From assembly GCF_030544485.1 (NCBI RefSeq), contig NZ_CP130610.1:3038001-3102000 (forward strand): a DNA stretch of 64,000 bases, in the 5' to 3' direction. Both the position numbers and the translations under genes were made by a program. Shown one piece after another: positions 38,187 to 46,599 of this stretch. Within the stretch, counting starts at the first letter, position 1; every line of letters starts with the position of its first letter. The stretch comes from Halomonas sp. HAL1 (lineage in GTDB: Bacteria > Pseudomonadota > Gammaproteobacteria > Pseudomonadales > Halomonadaceae). A model generated the notes under the pieces. That model was not told where the DNA came from. It saw only the letters and a program-made list of their open reading frames with translations, and ran no database searches.

Positions 38187-39383
38187 ATGCATTATACCAA
38201 TAAGAGTCACTCTACCCGCCACTGGCTCGCGCCGGGGATTCGAGTAGCGGGGATTAGCGGGTTGATACTGGCGGCTACGATGAACAACGCGAACGCAGAA
38301 GTGATTCAGGCGTCGCTTGAAACTGAGCATTTAACCCTTTCTATTGAGCGTATCGCCGAGGGTTTCGAACACCCCTGGGCGGTTGCGTTTTTACCCGATG
38401 GGCGCTCGCTGGTCAGTGAACGCAGCGGGCAACTGACGCTTGTTGACCCCGAAAGTGGCGAAACACGCTCCCTGGAAGGCATGCCAGACGTCAGCACGCA
38501 AGGCCAAGGCGGCCTGTTAGATATCGTTTTGCACCCTGATTTCAAAGGTGGCAATGGCGCGGGTGACAACGACTGGATTTATTTCACCTGGAGCAAGCCC
38601 GATGGCAATAACACGCGTTCGGCGCTATCACGCGTACAATGGCTGGGCGACGAACTGGGTGAGGTAGAACACTTATTTGAACAGGATCGCGCCTCTGGGC
38701 CTGGCCGCCATTATGGCTCGCGACTCGCTTGGCTACCTGATGGCACGTTGCTAATGAGCATTGGCGACCGCGGTAGCGAGCCGCCTCGCGCCCAAGCAAG
38801 CGATGATCACGCTGGCTCAACATTGCGCCTTACCGCCACCGGCGGCGTGCCTGATGACAACCCTTTTGTAGACGACGACGCCACACTGGACGAAATCTAT
38901 ACCATGGGTAACCGCAATATTCAGGGCATGACCGTGTTGAGTAACGGCCAAGCTTGGGTATCCGAGCACGGCCCGCGAACCGGCGACGAGCTTAACCATA
39001 TCGAAGCAGGCAATAACTATGGCTGGCCAGAGGTCAGCCAGGGCAATGACTACGCCACCAATGAACCGATTGGCGAAGACTCACTGCCCGGCATGGTGAA
39101 CCCGGTATATGTGTTTGAAGGCCGCTTTGCACCCGCCGGGCTTGCAGAAGTGACTAGCGACGCGTTTGACGAGTGGAAAGGTAATTTATTGGCTGGCGGT
39201 CTCGGCAGTGAAAAGCTACTTCGCTTGCGCTTAGAGAATGGTAACGTAGCCGAAGAGGAGCTGATTCTTAACGGGGACATTGGTCGTATTCGTGATGTTC
39301 GCCAAGGTCCGGACGATGCCATCTATCTGCTTACCGATGCCCCTCAGGGTGGTCTTTATCGCTTGGCGCCAACGAATCAGTAA
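38187..39383 (+). CDS. Periplasmic PQQ-dependent aldose sugar dehydrogenase (YliI-like)
   Basis: 398 residues. A signal peptide ends about ANAE (residue 38). The mature protein is a six-bladed propeller of the soluble glucose/aldose dehydrogenase family: EGFEHPWAVAFLPDGRSLVS, the catalytic-histidine blade GQGGLLDIVLHPDFK, LPDGTLLMSIGDRGSEPPRA, and GNRNIQGMTVLSNGQAWVSE with HGPRTGDELN, which carries PQQ-binding residues in this family. It would oxidise aldoses in the periplasm and pass electrons to quinone. No PQQ biosynthesis genes are in the window. The upstream region contains GTTATTAATAAC (38132-38143), a possible operator. Confidence 0.85.
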   Translation: MHYTNKSHSTRHWLAPGIRVAGISGLILAATMNNANAEVIQASLETEHLTLSIERIAEGFEHPWAVAFLPDGRSLVSERSGQLTLVDPESGETRSLEGMPDVSTQGQGGLLDIVLHPDFKGGNGAGDNDWIYFTWSKPDGNNTRSALSRVQWLGDELGEVEHLFEQDRASGPGRHYGSRLAWLPDGTLLMSIGDRGSEPPRAQASDDHAGSTLRLTATGGVPDDNPFVDDDATLDEIYTMGNRNIQGMTVLSNGQAWVSEHGPRTGDELNHIEAGNNYGWPEVSQGNDYATNEPIGEDSLPGMVNPVYVFEGRFAPAGLAEVTSDAFDEWKGNLLAGGLGSEKLLRLRLENGNVAEEELILNGDIGRIRDVRQGPDDAIYLLTDAPQGGLYRLAPTNQ

Positions 39384-39436
39384 CGCCTCACGCATTTGCT
39401 GATACTAAAATGTATTAACACCACTATGGGCGCCGC

Positions 39437-40870
39437 ATGCGACTACGCAATTTAATAATTTTAACGGTAATTGTGCCGCTTTTCGTCGTCCTAGTGGTGT
39501 TTAGCTTAGTCGCCATTAAATCGCTTGAGGATAACGTACGCTCAAAGCTACAAACGGAAGTAGAGATTATTACCCGCACGCTGAGCTCTTCGCTGAGTTA
39601 CGCGGTCACGCCGGACAGCAGCACCCCGCTCGAAGAAGCGCTACAATCGGCGTTCTCGTTCCACCGCATTTATGGCGCCTATGTATTCGATACCGACGGG
39701 CGCGACATTTACGGTCTAGGCCTTGGCAAAGACATTTTCAGCCGGGAAGAAATTCAGCAAGTCATTGAGCGCGATGATTTATATAGCAACTATCGACAGC
39801 ACGATGGCTGGAATTACTACTCTGCGTTGCCCCCCCTGCGCTCACAAGATGGCACTGTGTATGGCGTGCTGCAGGTTAACCGGCTCAATAGCTATACTGG
39901 CTTTATTAGCATTGTGGCCGTGTTGGTATTTGTGGTCGGCGCTGCAGGGATTGTATTTAGTATTTGGTGGGGGTTTCGCCGCCATATCGAGCGCCCGCTT
40001 AATCGGCTACTGCACGTAATGCTACTGGTGGAAGATGGTGACCGCAGCCAGCGCGCCACCGAAGACGGCCCTACCGAATATCGCCGCCTCGCCTCTGGGT
40101 TAAATGGCATGCTGGACGCGATGGCAGAGAAAGACCAAGAAATCGAAGACCGCCAGCGGCGTGAAATAGAGCTTGAAAAGCGTCTACGCAAATCGAAAAA
40201 ACTAGCCGAACTAGGCGTTCTTGCAGCGGGGGTAGCCCACGAAATAGGTGCACCGCTAACGGTAATCAATGGTCAAGCTCAACGCCTGGCTCGCCGCGAT
40301 GTGATTGGTGATGACGAGCGAGCAAGGCTCGGGCGTATTCGCGGCGAAGTGGAGCGCATCGTTGAAATTGTGCGTCAATTGATGGAATTAGGCCGTCAAC
40401 ATAACGTAGAGAAAGGCGAGTTAGCACTCGATCAGCTTATTATAAGTGCCAGCGATTTGGTTGAAGAGGAGCTTGAACCACGCAACATTCGTCTAGACAT
40501 TGAATTACCGTCACCGACACCCAACTTAATCGCCAATGGTCAGCAGCTTATTCAGGTGCTGACCAATTTACTCAGAAATGCGGCGCAAGCGCCCGAAGTA
40601 AGCCGCATCAGGGTACGAGCCCAACAGCAAGAACACGAATTAATACTGTGGGTAGAAGATGATGGCCCGGGCATACCCAACTCCCATCATCATAAAGTGT
40701 TCGATCCATTTTTTACCACCAAACCCGTCGGCAAAGGCAGTGGTTTGGGGCTCTCTATGGTGCATCGCATTATTAACGACCACGGCGGCACGATCGGCGT
40801 GTTTGACAGCGTCCTTGGTGGCGCTGGTTTTGAAATTACACTACCCCTTAGTGAAACCGCATCCGCGTGA
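39437..40870 (+). CDS. Sensor histidine kinase
   Basis: 477 residues. TM1 is at about 6-28 and TM2 at about 153-175, enclosing a periplasmic sensor domain of about 125 residues. The second TM is followed by a HAMP linker, a coiled coil and a HisKA domain with the phospho-accepting His268 in VAHEIGAPLTVING. The ATPase part has NLLRNAAQAP (N box), DDGPGIPN (G1) and GKGSGLGLSMV (G2). The H-box HEIGAPL lacks the usual asparagine or arginine (HEIRNPL or HEINNPL) and is like NtrB-related kinases with altered H-boxes. Its stop overlaps the start of the response-regulator gene by 4 bases, so the two are partners. The signal is unknown. Confidence 0.88.
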   Translation: MRLRNLIILTVIVPLFVVLVVFSLVAIKSLEDNVRSKLQTEVEIITRTLSSSLSYAVTPDSSTPLEEALQSAFSFHRIYGAYVFDTDGRDIYGLGLGKDIFSREEIQQVIERDDLYSNYRQHDGWNYYSALPPLRSQDGTVYGVLQVNRLNSYTGFISIVAVLVFVVGAAGIVFSIWWGFRRHIERPLNRLLHVMLLVEDGDRSQRATEDGPTEYRRLASGLNGMLDAMAEKDQEIEDRQRREIELEKRLRKSKKLAELGVLAAGVAHEIGAPLTVINGQAQRLARRDVIGDDERARLGRIRGEVERIVEIVRQLMELGRQHNVEKGELALDQLIISASDLVEEELEPRNIRLDIELPSPTPNLIANGQQLIQVLTNLLRNAAQAPEVSRIRVRAQQQEHELILWVEDDGPGIPNSHHHKVFDPFFTTKPVGKGSGLGLSMVHRIINDHGGTIGVFDSVLGGAGFEITLPLSETASA

Positions 40871-42282
40871 GGACAACGTTTGTGACCCATCAGGAACACC
40901 TTTTACCTTTATTGGTGGTGGAAGATGACGCCGCTATACGTGAGTTATTAGAGGAAGAACTGCAGGATGCAGGCTATACCACGCTGGGCGTCCCTAGCGC
41001 TGAAGAAGCTATTGCCTTATTGAGCCACACCACCGTCTCGCTGGTAATTACCGACGTACGTTTGCCGGGTATGACAGGCATACAGTTACTTCAGCAACTC
41101 CGCCAAGCGGGCAGTGAGTTGGGCATTATCGTGATTACCGCCTTTGGTACCATTGATCAGGCGGTCGAGGCATTAAAGCTCGGCGCTGACGATTTTTTAA
41201 CCAAACCACTCGATTTGGATGCTATTCGGGAAGCCGTTTTTCGTGTGCTTGAACGGCAGCGTTTAGCCGTTTCTCATGATTCAGAGATCAGTCACTTCCA
41301 TGGCATTGTGGGTAAAAGCCAGGTCATGCAGGCGCTGTTTCATGACGCCTCCCGCCTTGCCAAGAGCGACGCTCCCATACTGATATTAGGTGAAAGCGGC
41401 ACGGGTAAAGAGCTACTTGCTCGCGCCATTCATCAGGAAAGCCCGCGTAACGACCAGCCCTTCGTACCGGTTAACTGCGCGAGCATTCCCGCCGATTTGA
41501 TGGAAAGTGAGTTCTTTGGCCATGTAAAAGGCGCTTTTACCGGCGCTAGCGAAGCGCGCAAAGGGCTATTTCAAAGCGCCCAGGGCGGCAGCCTGTTCTT
41601 AGATGAAATTGGTGAGATGCCGATTAATCTGCAGGCTAAATTATTGCGTGCCCTGCAGGAGAAAACCGTGCGCCCAGTGGGTGGCGAGCGCGAAGAGCCG
41701 GTGGATGTGCGTATCATTGCTGCGACCCATCGCAATCTAGAAAAAGAGATAGAGCAAGGTAACTTCCGTAGCGACCTTTTTTACCGGTTGGAAACTTTTT
41801 CGCTTCGCATTCCGCCGCTGCGTGAGCGCGGCACCGATATCGAGCACCTTGTTTTTGCCCTTATCGATAAGCACTCTGAGGCACAGGGCAAGCAGATTGA
41901 GCAAATCGAACCCGAAGCACTCAATAATTTGCTCAATTACGCCTACCCCGGCAACGTTCGCGAATTGGAAAACGCCATTATGCGCGGCGTTACGCTGAGC
42001 GAAGATGGCTCGCTAAGCCACAAGGATTTACCCGAGCGCCTGCGGGAGCAATCAACGGTTGAAGCCGGCACACCTATAGTGCCTTCCGTCAGTGGCGAAC
42101 TGCTCGCGGGAGGCCAACTGCCAGTCCCGCCGCCGATTCGCTGGCCCAGCTTGGAAGAAGTCGAAAAACGCTATATTAACAAAGTCTTGGAAGCCACAGG
42201 TGGCAATAAGCGGCGCACGGCAGAGGTGCTGGGCATCGCGCGCAGAACACTCTACCGCCGCCTTGAAGATAATGAAGAGTAA
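40867..42282 (+). CDS. NtrC-family sigma-54 response regulator
   Basis: 471 residues from GTG 40867; GTG 40882, which has GAGG upstream, is an alternative. A receiver domain with the phosphorylated Asp63 in ITDVRLPG (numbered from 40867) is followed by the AAA+ domain: Walker A GESGTGKE, GAFTGA loop for sigma-54 contact, Walker B GSLFLDEIGEM, and arginine fingers in PLRERGTDIE. A Fis-type helix-turn-helix closes it with TGGNKRRTAEVLGIARRTLY. It pairs with the adjacent kinase. Target promoters are not seen; I did not find a convincing sigma-54 site upstream of the adjacent genes. Phosphorylation would be needed for activity. Confidence 0.92.
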   Translation: MRTTFVTHQEHLLPLLVVEDDAAIRELLEEELQDAGYTTLGVPSAEEAIALLSHTTVSLVITDVRLPGMTGIQLLQQLRQAGSELGIIVITAFGTIDQAVEALKLGADDFLTKPLDLDAIREAVFRVLERQRLAVSHDSEISHFHGIVGKSQVMQALFHDASRLAKSDAPILILGESGTGKELLARAIHQESPRNDQPFVPVNCASIPADLMESEFFGHVKGAFTGASEARKGLFQSAQGGSLFLDEIGEMPINLQAKLLRALQEKTVRPVGGEREEPVDVRIIAATHRNLEKEIEQGNFRSDLFYRLETFSLRIPPLRERGTDIEHLVFALIDKHSEAQGKQIEQIEPEALNNLLNYAYPGNVRELENAIMRGVTLSEDGSLSHKDLPERLREQSTVEAGTPIVPSVSGELLAGGQLPVPPPIRWPSLEEVEKRYINKVLEATGGNKRRTAEVLGIARRTLYRRLEDNEE

Positions 42283-42316
42283 TTGACGCGACCCTGCTAG
42301 CTGATTAAACAGGATT

Positions 42317-42341
42317 AAAAAAACCCCCGCGGGCGCGGGGG
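42317..42341 (-). terminator. Rho-independent terminator
   Basis: CCCCCGC/GCGGGGG stem (42324-42330 with 42335-42341) with a 4-base loop and seven Ts on the minus strand. It ends the lipoprotein gene. The plus-strand regulator gene has no T-run here. Confidence 0.85.
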
Positions 42342-42444
42342 CGAAAAGGATGGCAAACCGTGTGGAGCAGCCGCAGGGAACAGACAGCTGATGCGATTTA
42401 CCATCGTAGGGAGCGGTACACTAACAATTACTAATGACTAGCCA

Positions 42445-42906
42445 TTACTGATTACTGGTTTCCTCATCATCGTCATCTGGGGTGGCATCTGTATCTTCAC
42501 TGTCGCCCGGCATCGGGTCAGTGCCTTCACCGAAACCCGCTTCATCTTCTTCGGGGTTCATTGTCCCCGTGGCGGGTTCATCCATTGTGTCTTCAGGCAT
42601 GTTCTCTTCTGACATGCTCTCTTCAGACATAGGCGCTTCAGATTCAGCGCCTGTACTTTGCGTCATAGATCCTTCTGAACCTGAATCCTGTTCCATTGCA
42701 GGCTCTTCACTCATGCTCGGCTCAGGCTCAGTGGTGGCATCTTGCTCCAACGGAGACGGCTCTTCCGTGGGTGTCGCCGGCTCTTCATTATCGCCGCAAC
42801 CAGCCAATACGATGACACTTGCTGCGGTTGCCATCATGCACAGCGTTAACCAACGTGGGCGCTTGGTAGCTTGCTGACTTTCAATTTGGTCATGTTGATT
42901 ATCCAT
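42445..42906 (-). CDS. Acidic lipoprotein of unknown function
   Basis: 153 residues from ATG 42906, chosen because GGAGGT lies 7 bases upstream. The N-terminus is polar for about 20 residues, then a membrane segment ends in a lipobox VLAGC (Cys about 41), so it should be a periplasm-facing lipoprotein. The rest is low complexity and extremely acidic: repeated SEESMSEEN-like Ser/Glu/Met/Asp/Thr/Pro motifs and a run of Asp at the end. No fold is visible; likely disordered. Such chains are common in halophiles; the function is unknown. It sits between the two-component pair and the proVWX operon on the opposite strand. The frame is continuous, so it is not an artefact of composition. Confidence 0.68.
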   Translation of the reverse strand: MDNQHDQIESQQATKRPRWLTLCMMATAASVIVLAGCGDNEEPATPTEEPSPLEQDATTEPEPSMSEEPAMEQDSGSEGSMTQSTGAESEAPMSEESMSEENMPEDTMDEPATGTMNPEEDEAGFGEGTDPMPGDSEDTDATPDDDDEETSNQ

Positions 42907-43324
42907 AATACCCACCTCCATTGATGAGACCGTTAATCTCTACTCTGCAACATGCAATTAATAAAACGTTTACTTGGTTAAATGAAAATTTGTCTTATAC
43001 AAATAGTGTCACGGCTATTAAGCACATTCATTTAACGTGCCAATTTACGAACAAAGAAAAAAAATCTTTTAAAATCATAACGTTAAAAAATGATAAATAT
43101 CAGCATCGAAGGCAGCTGCTCGAAATCAGGTGGGTAAAAAATGACACATGTAGCGTTAATTGCCCCGTTGAGCGAGCCGTTGTGACACACAGGCCCTACC
43201 TATGTATAATAATTATTAATAAATTAACCAACACAAGTTATCTTTTCTTTTATGAATGACGTTGTGCCGCGGCTAACGCTGCCATCAATGCACATTCATT
43301 CTGCTCAACAAAAAGGCACCGCCG
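42907..43324. promoter_or_regulatory. AT-rich leader/promoter region of the proVWX operon
   Basis: About 420 bases without a convincing gene, much richer in A and T than the flanks. A sigma-70 -10 box TATAAT is at 43205-43210 (TG immediately before), with TGACAC at 43183-43188 as a possible -35. The remaining 115 bases to the ATG would be the leader. AT-rich stretches of this kind upstream of osmotically induced proU operons are known binding targets of nucleoid proteins; this is inference. Confidence 0.45.
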
Positions 43325-44527
43325 ATGGACGAGACACGACCCGTCAAAATTAAAGTGCGCGGCTTAAGCAAAGTCTTTGGCAAGCACCCTCAAAAAGCAA
43401 TCGAGCTACGTAACCAGGGAATGAAGCGCCCGGAAATTCTGGAGAAAACAGGCCAGACGCTGGGGCTATCGAATATTTCGTTTGATGTCTATGAAGGCGA
43501 ACTGCTGGTTATCATGGGGCTTTCAGGGTCAGGCAAGTCGACGTTGATTCGCTGCCTTAACCGCCTGATTGAAACGACCGAAGGCGAGATCGTCATCGAC
43601 GGTGAAAATATCCCGACGCTGAAAGAGAAAGCGTTGCTGGAGTGCCGTCGCCGCCACTTCTCTATGGTGTTTCAGAATTTCGCGCTATTTCCTCACCGCA
43701 CTGTGCAGCAAAACGCCGAGTTCGGTTTGGAAATTCGCGGCGTAGAGAAAGCAGAACGGCACAAGATTGCTCATGACTCTCTGAAACAGGTTGGCTTGGA
43801 GGGCTGGGAAGACGCCTACCCCAATCAACTCTCCGGCGGCATGCAGCAGCGCGTTGGCCTAGCCCGTGCATTGGCCAACGATGCCACCGTGCTGTTAATG
43901 GATGAAGCCTTCTCCGCACTCGACCCGCTGATTCGTAAAGACATGCAGCAAGAGCTTTTGCAACTGCAATCCAAAATGCAAAAGACCACCGTCTTCATCA
44001 CCCATGACTTAGATGAGGCGCTCAACATTGGCGATCGCATCGTCCTGCTGAAAGATGGTGAAGTGGTGCAGATCGGCACGCCGGAAGAAATTCTGACCAA
44101 ACCTGCGGATGACTACGTGCGGCGCTTTATCGAAGGGGTTGATCGGTCACGTATTCTGACCGCTGAAAGCGCCATGCGTCCGCTACGCACCACCGCCCGC
44201 GAAAGCGATGGGCCACGTACCGCACTGCACCGTATGCGCGACCACACTATCGACTCTATCTATGTCGTTGATCGCGACCGTCGTCTGCTTGGCCTGCTGG
44301 AGGTGGATGCCGCTAGCCGTGCGATTGAAGAAGGGGCTGACTCAATCATTCCCTATTTAACCCAAGATTTCCGCAAAGTCCCTATGGATGAGCCGCTGCA
44401 TAACCTGTTTGCCATGTTTAGTGAAAAGAGCTTCCCTATTGCCGTGATTGATCAGCAAGAGCAACTGCTTGGCGTGGTGGTAAAAGGCGCAGTACTTGAT
44501 GAACTGGCACGAGCAGGAGAGCAATAA
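43325..44527 (+). CDS. proV: Glycine betaine/proline ABC transporter ATPase ProV
   Basis: 400 residues. The N-terminus has the ProV-specific KVFGKHPQKAIELRNQG and the Walker A GLSGSGKST near residue 65, then signature LSGGMQQRVGLARAL, Walker B VLLMDEAFSALDPLIRKDMQ and the switch HDLDEA. The C-terminal 120 residues contain a pair of CBS domains, typical of ProV/OpuAA, that sense ionic strength. Partners are ProW and ProX directly downstream; the stop codon shares one base with the ProW start. The operon has an AT-rich leader, so osmotic induction is likely. Confidence 0.95.
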   Translation: MDETRPVKIKVRGLSKVFGKHPQKAIELRNQGMKRPEILEKTGQTLGLSNISFDVYEGELLVIMGLSGSGKSTLIRCLNRLIETTEGEIVIDGENIPTLKEKALLECRRRHFSMVFQNFALFPHRTVQQNAEFGLEIRGVEKAERHKIAHDSLKQVGLEGWEDAYPNQLSGGMQQRVGLARALANDATVLLMDEAFSALDPLIRKDMQQELLQLQSKMQKTTVFITHDLDEALNIGDRIVLLKDGEVVQIGTPEEILTKPADDYVRRFIEGVDRSRILTAESAMRPLRTTARESDGPRTALHRMRDHTIDSIYVVDRDRRLLGLLEVDAASRAIEEGADSIIPYLTQDFRKVPMDEPLHNLFAMFSEKSFPIAVIDQQEQLLGVVVKGAVLDELARAGEQ

Positions 44528-45354
44528 TGGAAATCCCACGCATCCCGCTAGGTGATTGGATTGAAAGCGGCCTGACCTGGTTGACCAGCGAATACTCCCT
44601 GGTTACCCGTGGCATCTCACGCTTCACTCAAACCGGCATTGATTTTTTAAACGACAGCCTCATGTGGCTGCCTGAGTGGGCACTGCTCGGCTTGATAGCC
44701 CTGCTCTGCTGGAAGCTGGCGGGCTCTCGTTTAGCAATCGGCGCCGTCGCCGGGTTGGCTCTGATTTGGAACCTGGGCCTCTGGAACCCGATGATTGAGA
44801 CGCTTACGCTGGTAGTGTTCGCTACCATGGTGGCTGTGGTCATCGCGTTACCTGTAGGCATTGCGGCGGCGCTCTCCAATCGGCTTTACCGGGTCATTAT
44901 GCCGATTCTGGACTTTATGCAGACCATGCCAGCGTTTGTTTATTTGATTCCCGCGATTCCGTTTTTCGGCATTGGCTCCGTCTCAGCAATTTTTGCGACG
45001 GTCATCTTCTCGATGCCACCAGCGATTCGCTTTACCACGCTGGGTATTCGTCAGGTTCCTGTGGAGCTTATCGAAGCCGCGGATGCTTATGGCGCTACGC
45101 GGGGTCAGAAACTGTTTAAAGTGCAGCTGCCGCTTTCATTACCCACTGTCATGGCGGGTATCAACCAGACCATTATGTTGGCGCTCTCCATGGTGGTGAT
45201 TGCCGCCATGATCGGTGCGGATGGTTTGGGCAGCGAAGTATGGCGCGCTATTCAACGTCTGCGTCCTGGCGATGGTTTTGAAGCGGGCATTGCAGTGGTT
45301 ATTCTAGCCATGCTGCTTGACCGCTTGACGCAGTCACTGAGAAAGACCCGATAA
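44527..45354 (+). CDS. proW: Glycine betaine/proline ABC transporter permease ProW
   Basis: 275 residues with about six to seven membrane segments. The long N-terminal part before the first helix (about 40 residues) is as in ProW. The permease motif EAADAYGATRGQKLFKVQLP (the EAA loop that contacts the ATPase) and the FMQTMPAFVYLIPAIPFFGI segment are characteristic. It joins with two ProV copies in the membrane. Its start overlaps the proV stop. Confidence 0.95.
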   Translation: MEIPRIPLGDWIESGLTWLTSEYSLVTRGISRFTQTGIDFLNDSLMWLPEWALLGLIALLCWKLAGSRLAIGAVAGLALIWNLGLWNPMIETLTLVVFATMVAVVIALPVGIAAALSNRLYRVIMPILDFMQTMPAFVYLIPAIPFFGIGSVSAIFATVIFSMPPAIRFTTLGIRQVPVELIEAADAYGATRGQKLFKVQLPLSLPTVMAGINQTIMLALSMVVIAAMIGADGLGSEVWRAIQRLRPGDGFEAGIAVVILAMLLDRLTQSLRKTR

Positions 45355-45494
45355 TCGGGAAAACGCATCAATTAAGCAAAACGGCAAAAGCGACTGTGTT
45401 GAGCCAATCGCTTGCTAAGTCGCTTCTGGCTAACCATGCTGTGTTTGGCAGCAGATTGACACATTAATAAATGTATACCCAAGGGAGAAAGTGA

Positions 45495-46370
45495 ATGAAA
45501 CATCGCACATTGAACCTCCGTATCCGTATTGCTTCACTGGCACTGTTGGCCGGCACAGGCGTCGCTATCAGCAGTGCAGCGCAAGCCGAGGAAGAGAAAG
45601 GTACCATTAATCTGGCCTACGTCGAGTGGTCATCTGAAGTTGCTTCCACCAACGTCGTTGCCGCGGTACTTGAGCAAGCAGGCTATGAGGTGGATCTCAC
45701 CTCACTTTCTGCTGCTGCCATGTTCCAAGCGCTCTCTTCTGGCGATGCGGATGCGATCGTTGCAGCTTGGCTGCCAACCACTCACGCCGATTACATGGAA
45801 CGCTTGGGTGATAGCATAGAAGACCTGGGTCCCAACCTGGACGGCACCAAGCTAGGCCTCGTTGTACCTGAGTACACCGACGTCGACTCCATTGCTGACC
45901 TTAACGATAATGCTGACAGCTTTAATAACGAGATCATCGGTATTGACCCCGGCGCAGGCTTAATGTCGCTGTCCGAAGAGGTTGTGGATACCTATGACCT
46001 TGACCTGGAACTGCGTAGCGGTAGTGGCGCCACAATGACGGCAGCGCTGTCGAGTGCCATTAATAACGAAGAAAACGTTGTTGTTACCGGTTGGACGCCT
46101 CACTGGATGTTCGCCCGCTTTGACCTGAAATACCTAGAAGATCCTGAAAACGTCTACGGTGGCGCAGAGCAGATCCATACCGCGGTTCGCGAAGGCCTGG
46201 AAGATGACATGCCAGAAGCCTATGCCATTCTCGATGCTTTCGAATGGACGCCAGAGCAGATGGGGGAAGTCATGCTGATGAACCAGGAAGATGGCAGCGA
46301 CCCCTATGAAAATGCAAAGCAGTGGGTTGAAGATAACCAAGATGTAGTGGAACAGTGGCTCGATAGCTAA
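45495..46370 (+). CDS. proX: Glycine betaine-binding periplasmic protein ProX
   Basis: 291 residues with a signal peptide ending AAQAEE (about residue 31). The mature part is an OpuAC-type binding protein: GTINLAYVEWSSEVASTNVV, conserved tryptophans (VEWSS, AAWLPTTHADY, VTGWTPHWMF) that make the aromatic cage for the quaternary ammonium group. Good ribosome site AAGGGAG. It is separated from proW by 140 bases with no terminator, in the same order as proVWX elsewhere. The acidic surface (many Glu/Asp) fits a salt-adapted periplasmic protein. Confidence 0.92.
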   Translation: MKHRTLNLRIRIASLALLAGTGVAISSAAQAEEEKGTINLAYVEWSSEVASTNVVAAVLEQAGYEVDLTSLSAAAMFQALSSGDADAIVAAWLPTTHADYMERLGDSIEDLGPNLDGTKLGLVVPEYTDVDSIADLNDNADSFNNEIIGIDPGAGLMSLSEEVVDTYDLDLELRSGSGATMTAALSSAINNEENVVVTGWTPHWMFARFDLKYLEDPENVYGGAEQIHTAVREGLEDDMPEAYAILDAFEWTPEQMGEVMLMNQEDGSDPYENAKQWVEDNQDVVEQWLDS

Positions 46371-46391
46371 AACCATACGAGCAAGCTATGA

Positions 46392-46411
46392 CAGGGGGCT
46401 TCGGCCCTCTG
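46392..46411 (+). terminator. Possible terminator of the proVWX operon
   Basis: CAGGGGGC/GCCCTCTG stem (one G-T pair) with a TTCG tetraloop. The downstream tail is only TTGTCGTTG, so the T-run is weak. Confidence 0.55.
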
Positions 46412-46599
46412 TTGTCGTTGTAAGTACCGTTTTAAGTAACGTATTAAGCGCTATGGTTCACAATACGTTGAACACTGTTTTAACAGATTTGCTATTGTGC
46501 GCCTTAACGCACGCCATGCAATGTTGGTTGATGGCCACATTTTGGTTTTTGTTCAACATCTTTTGATCGACATACCTTGATCGAAATAGAGAGGCTCCA

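Noticed and set aside
42921..43259. Open frame of 112 codons upstream of proV
   Set aside because: Starts from TTG, no ribosome site, composition follows the AT-rich leader, no recognisable protein features, and it lies where a promoter is expected.
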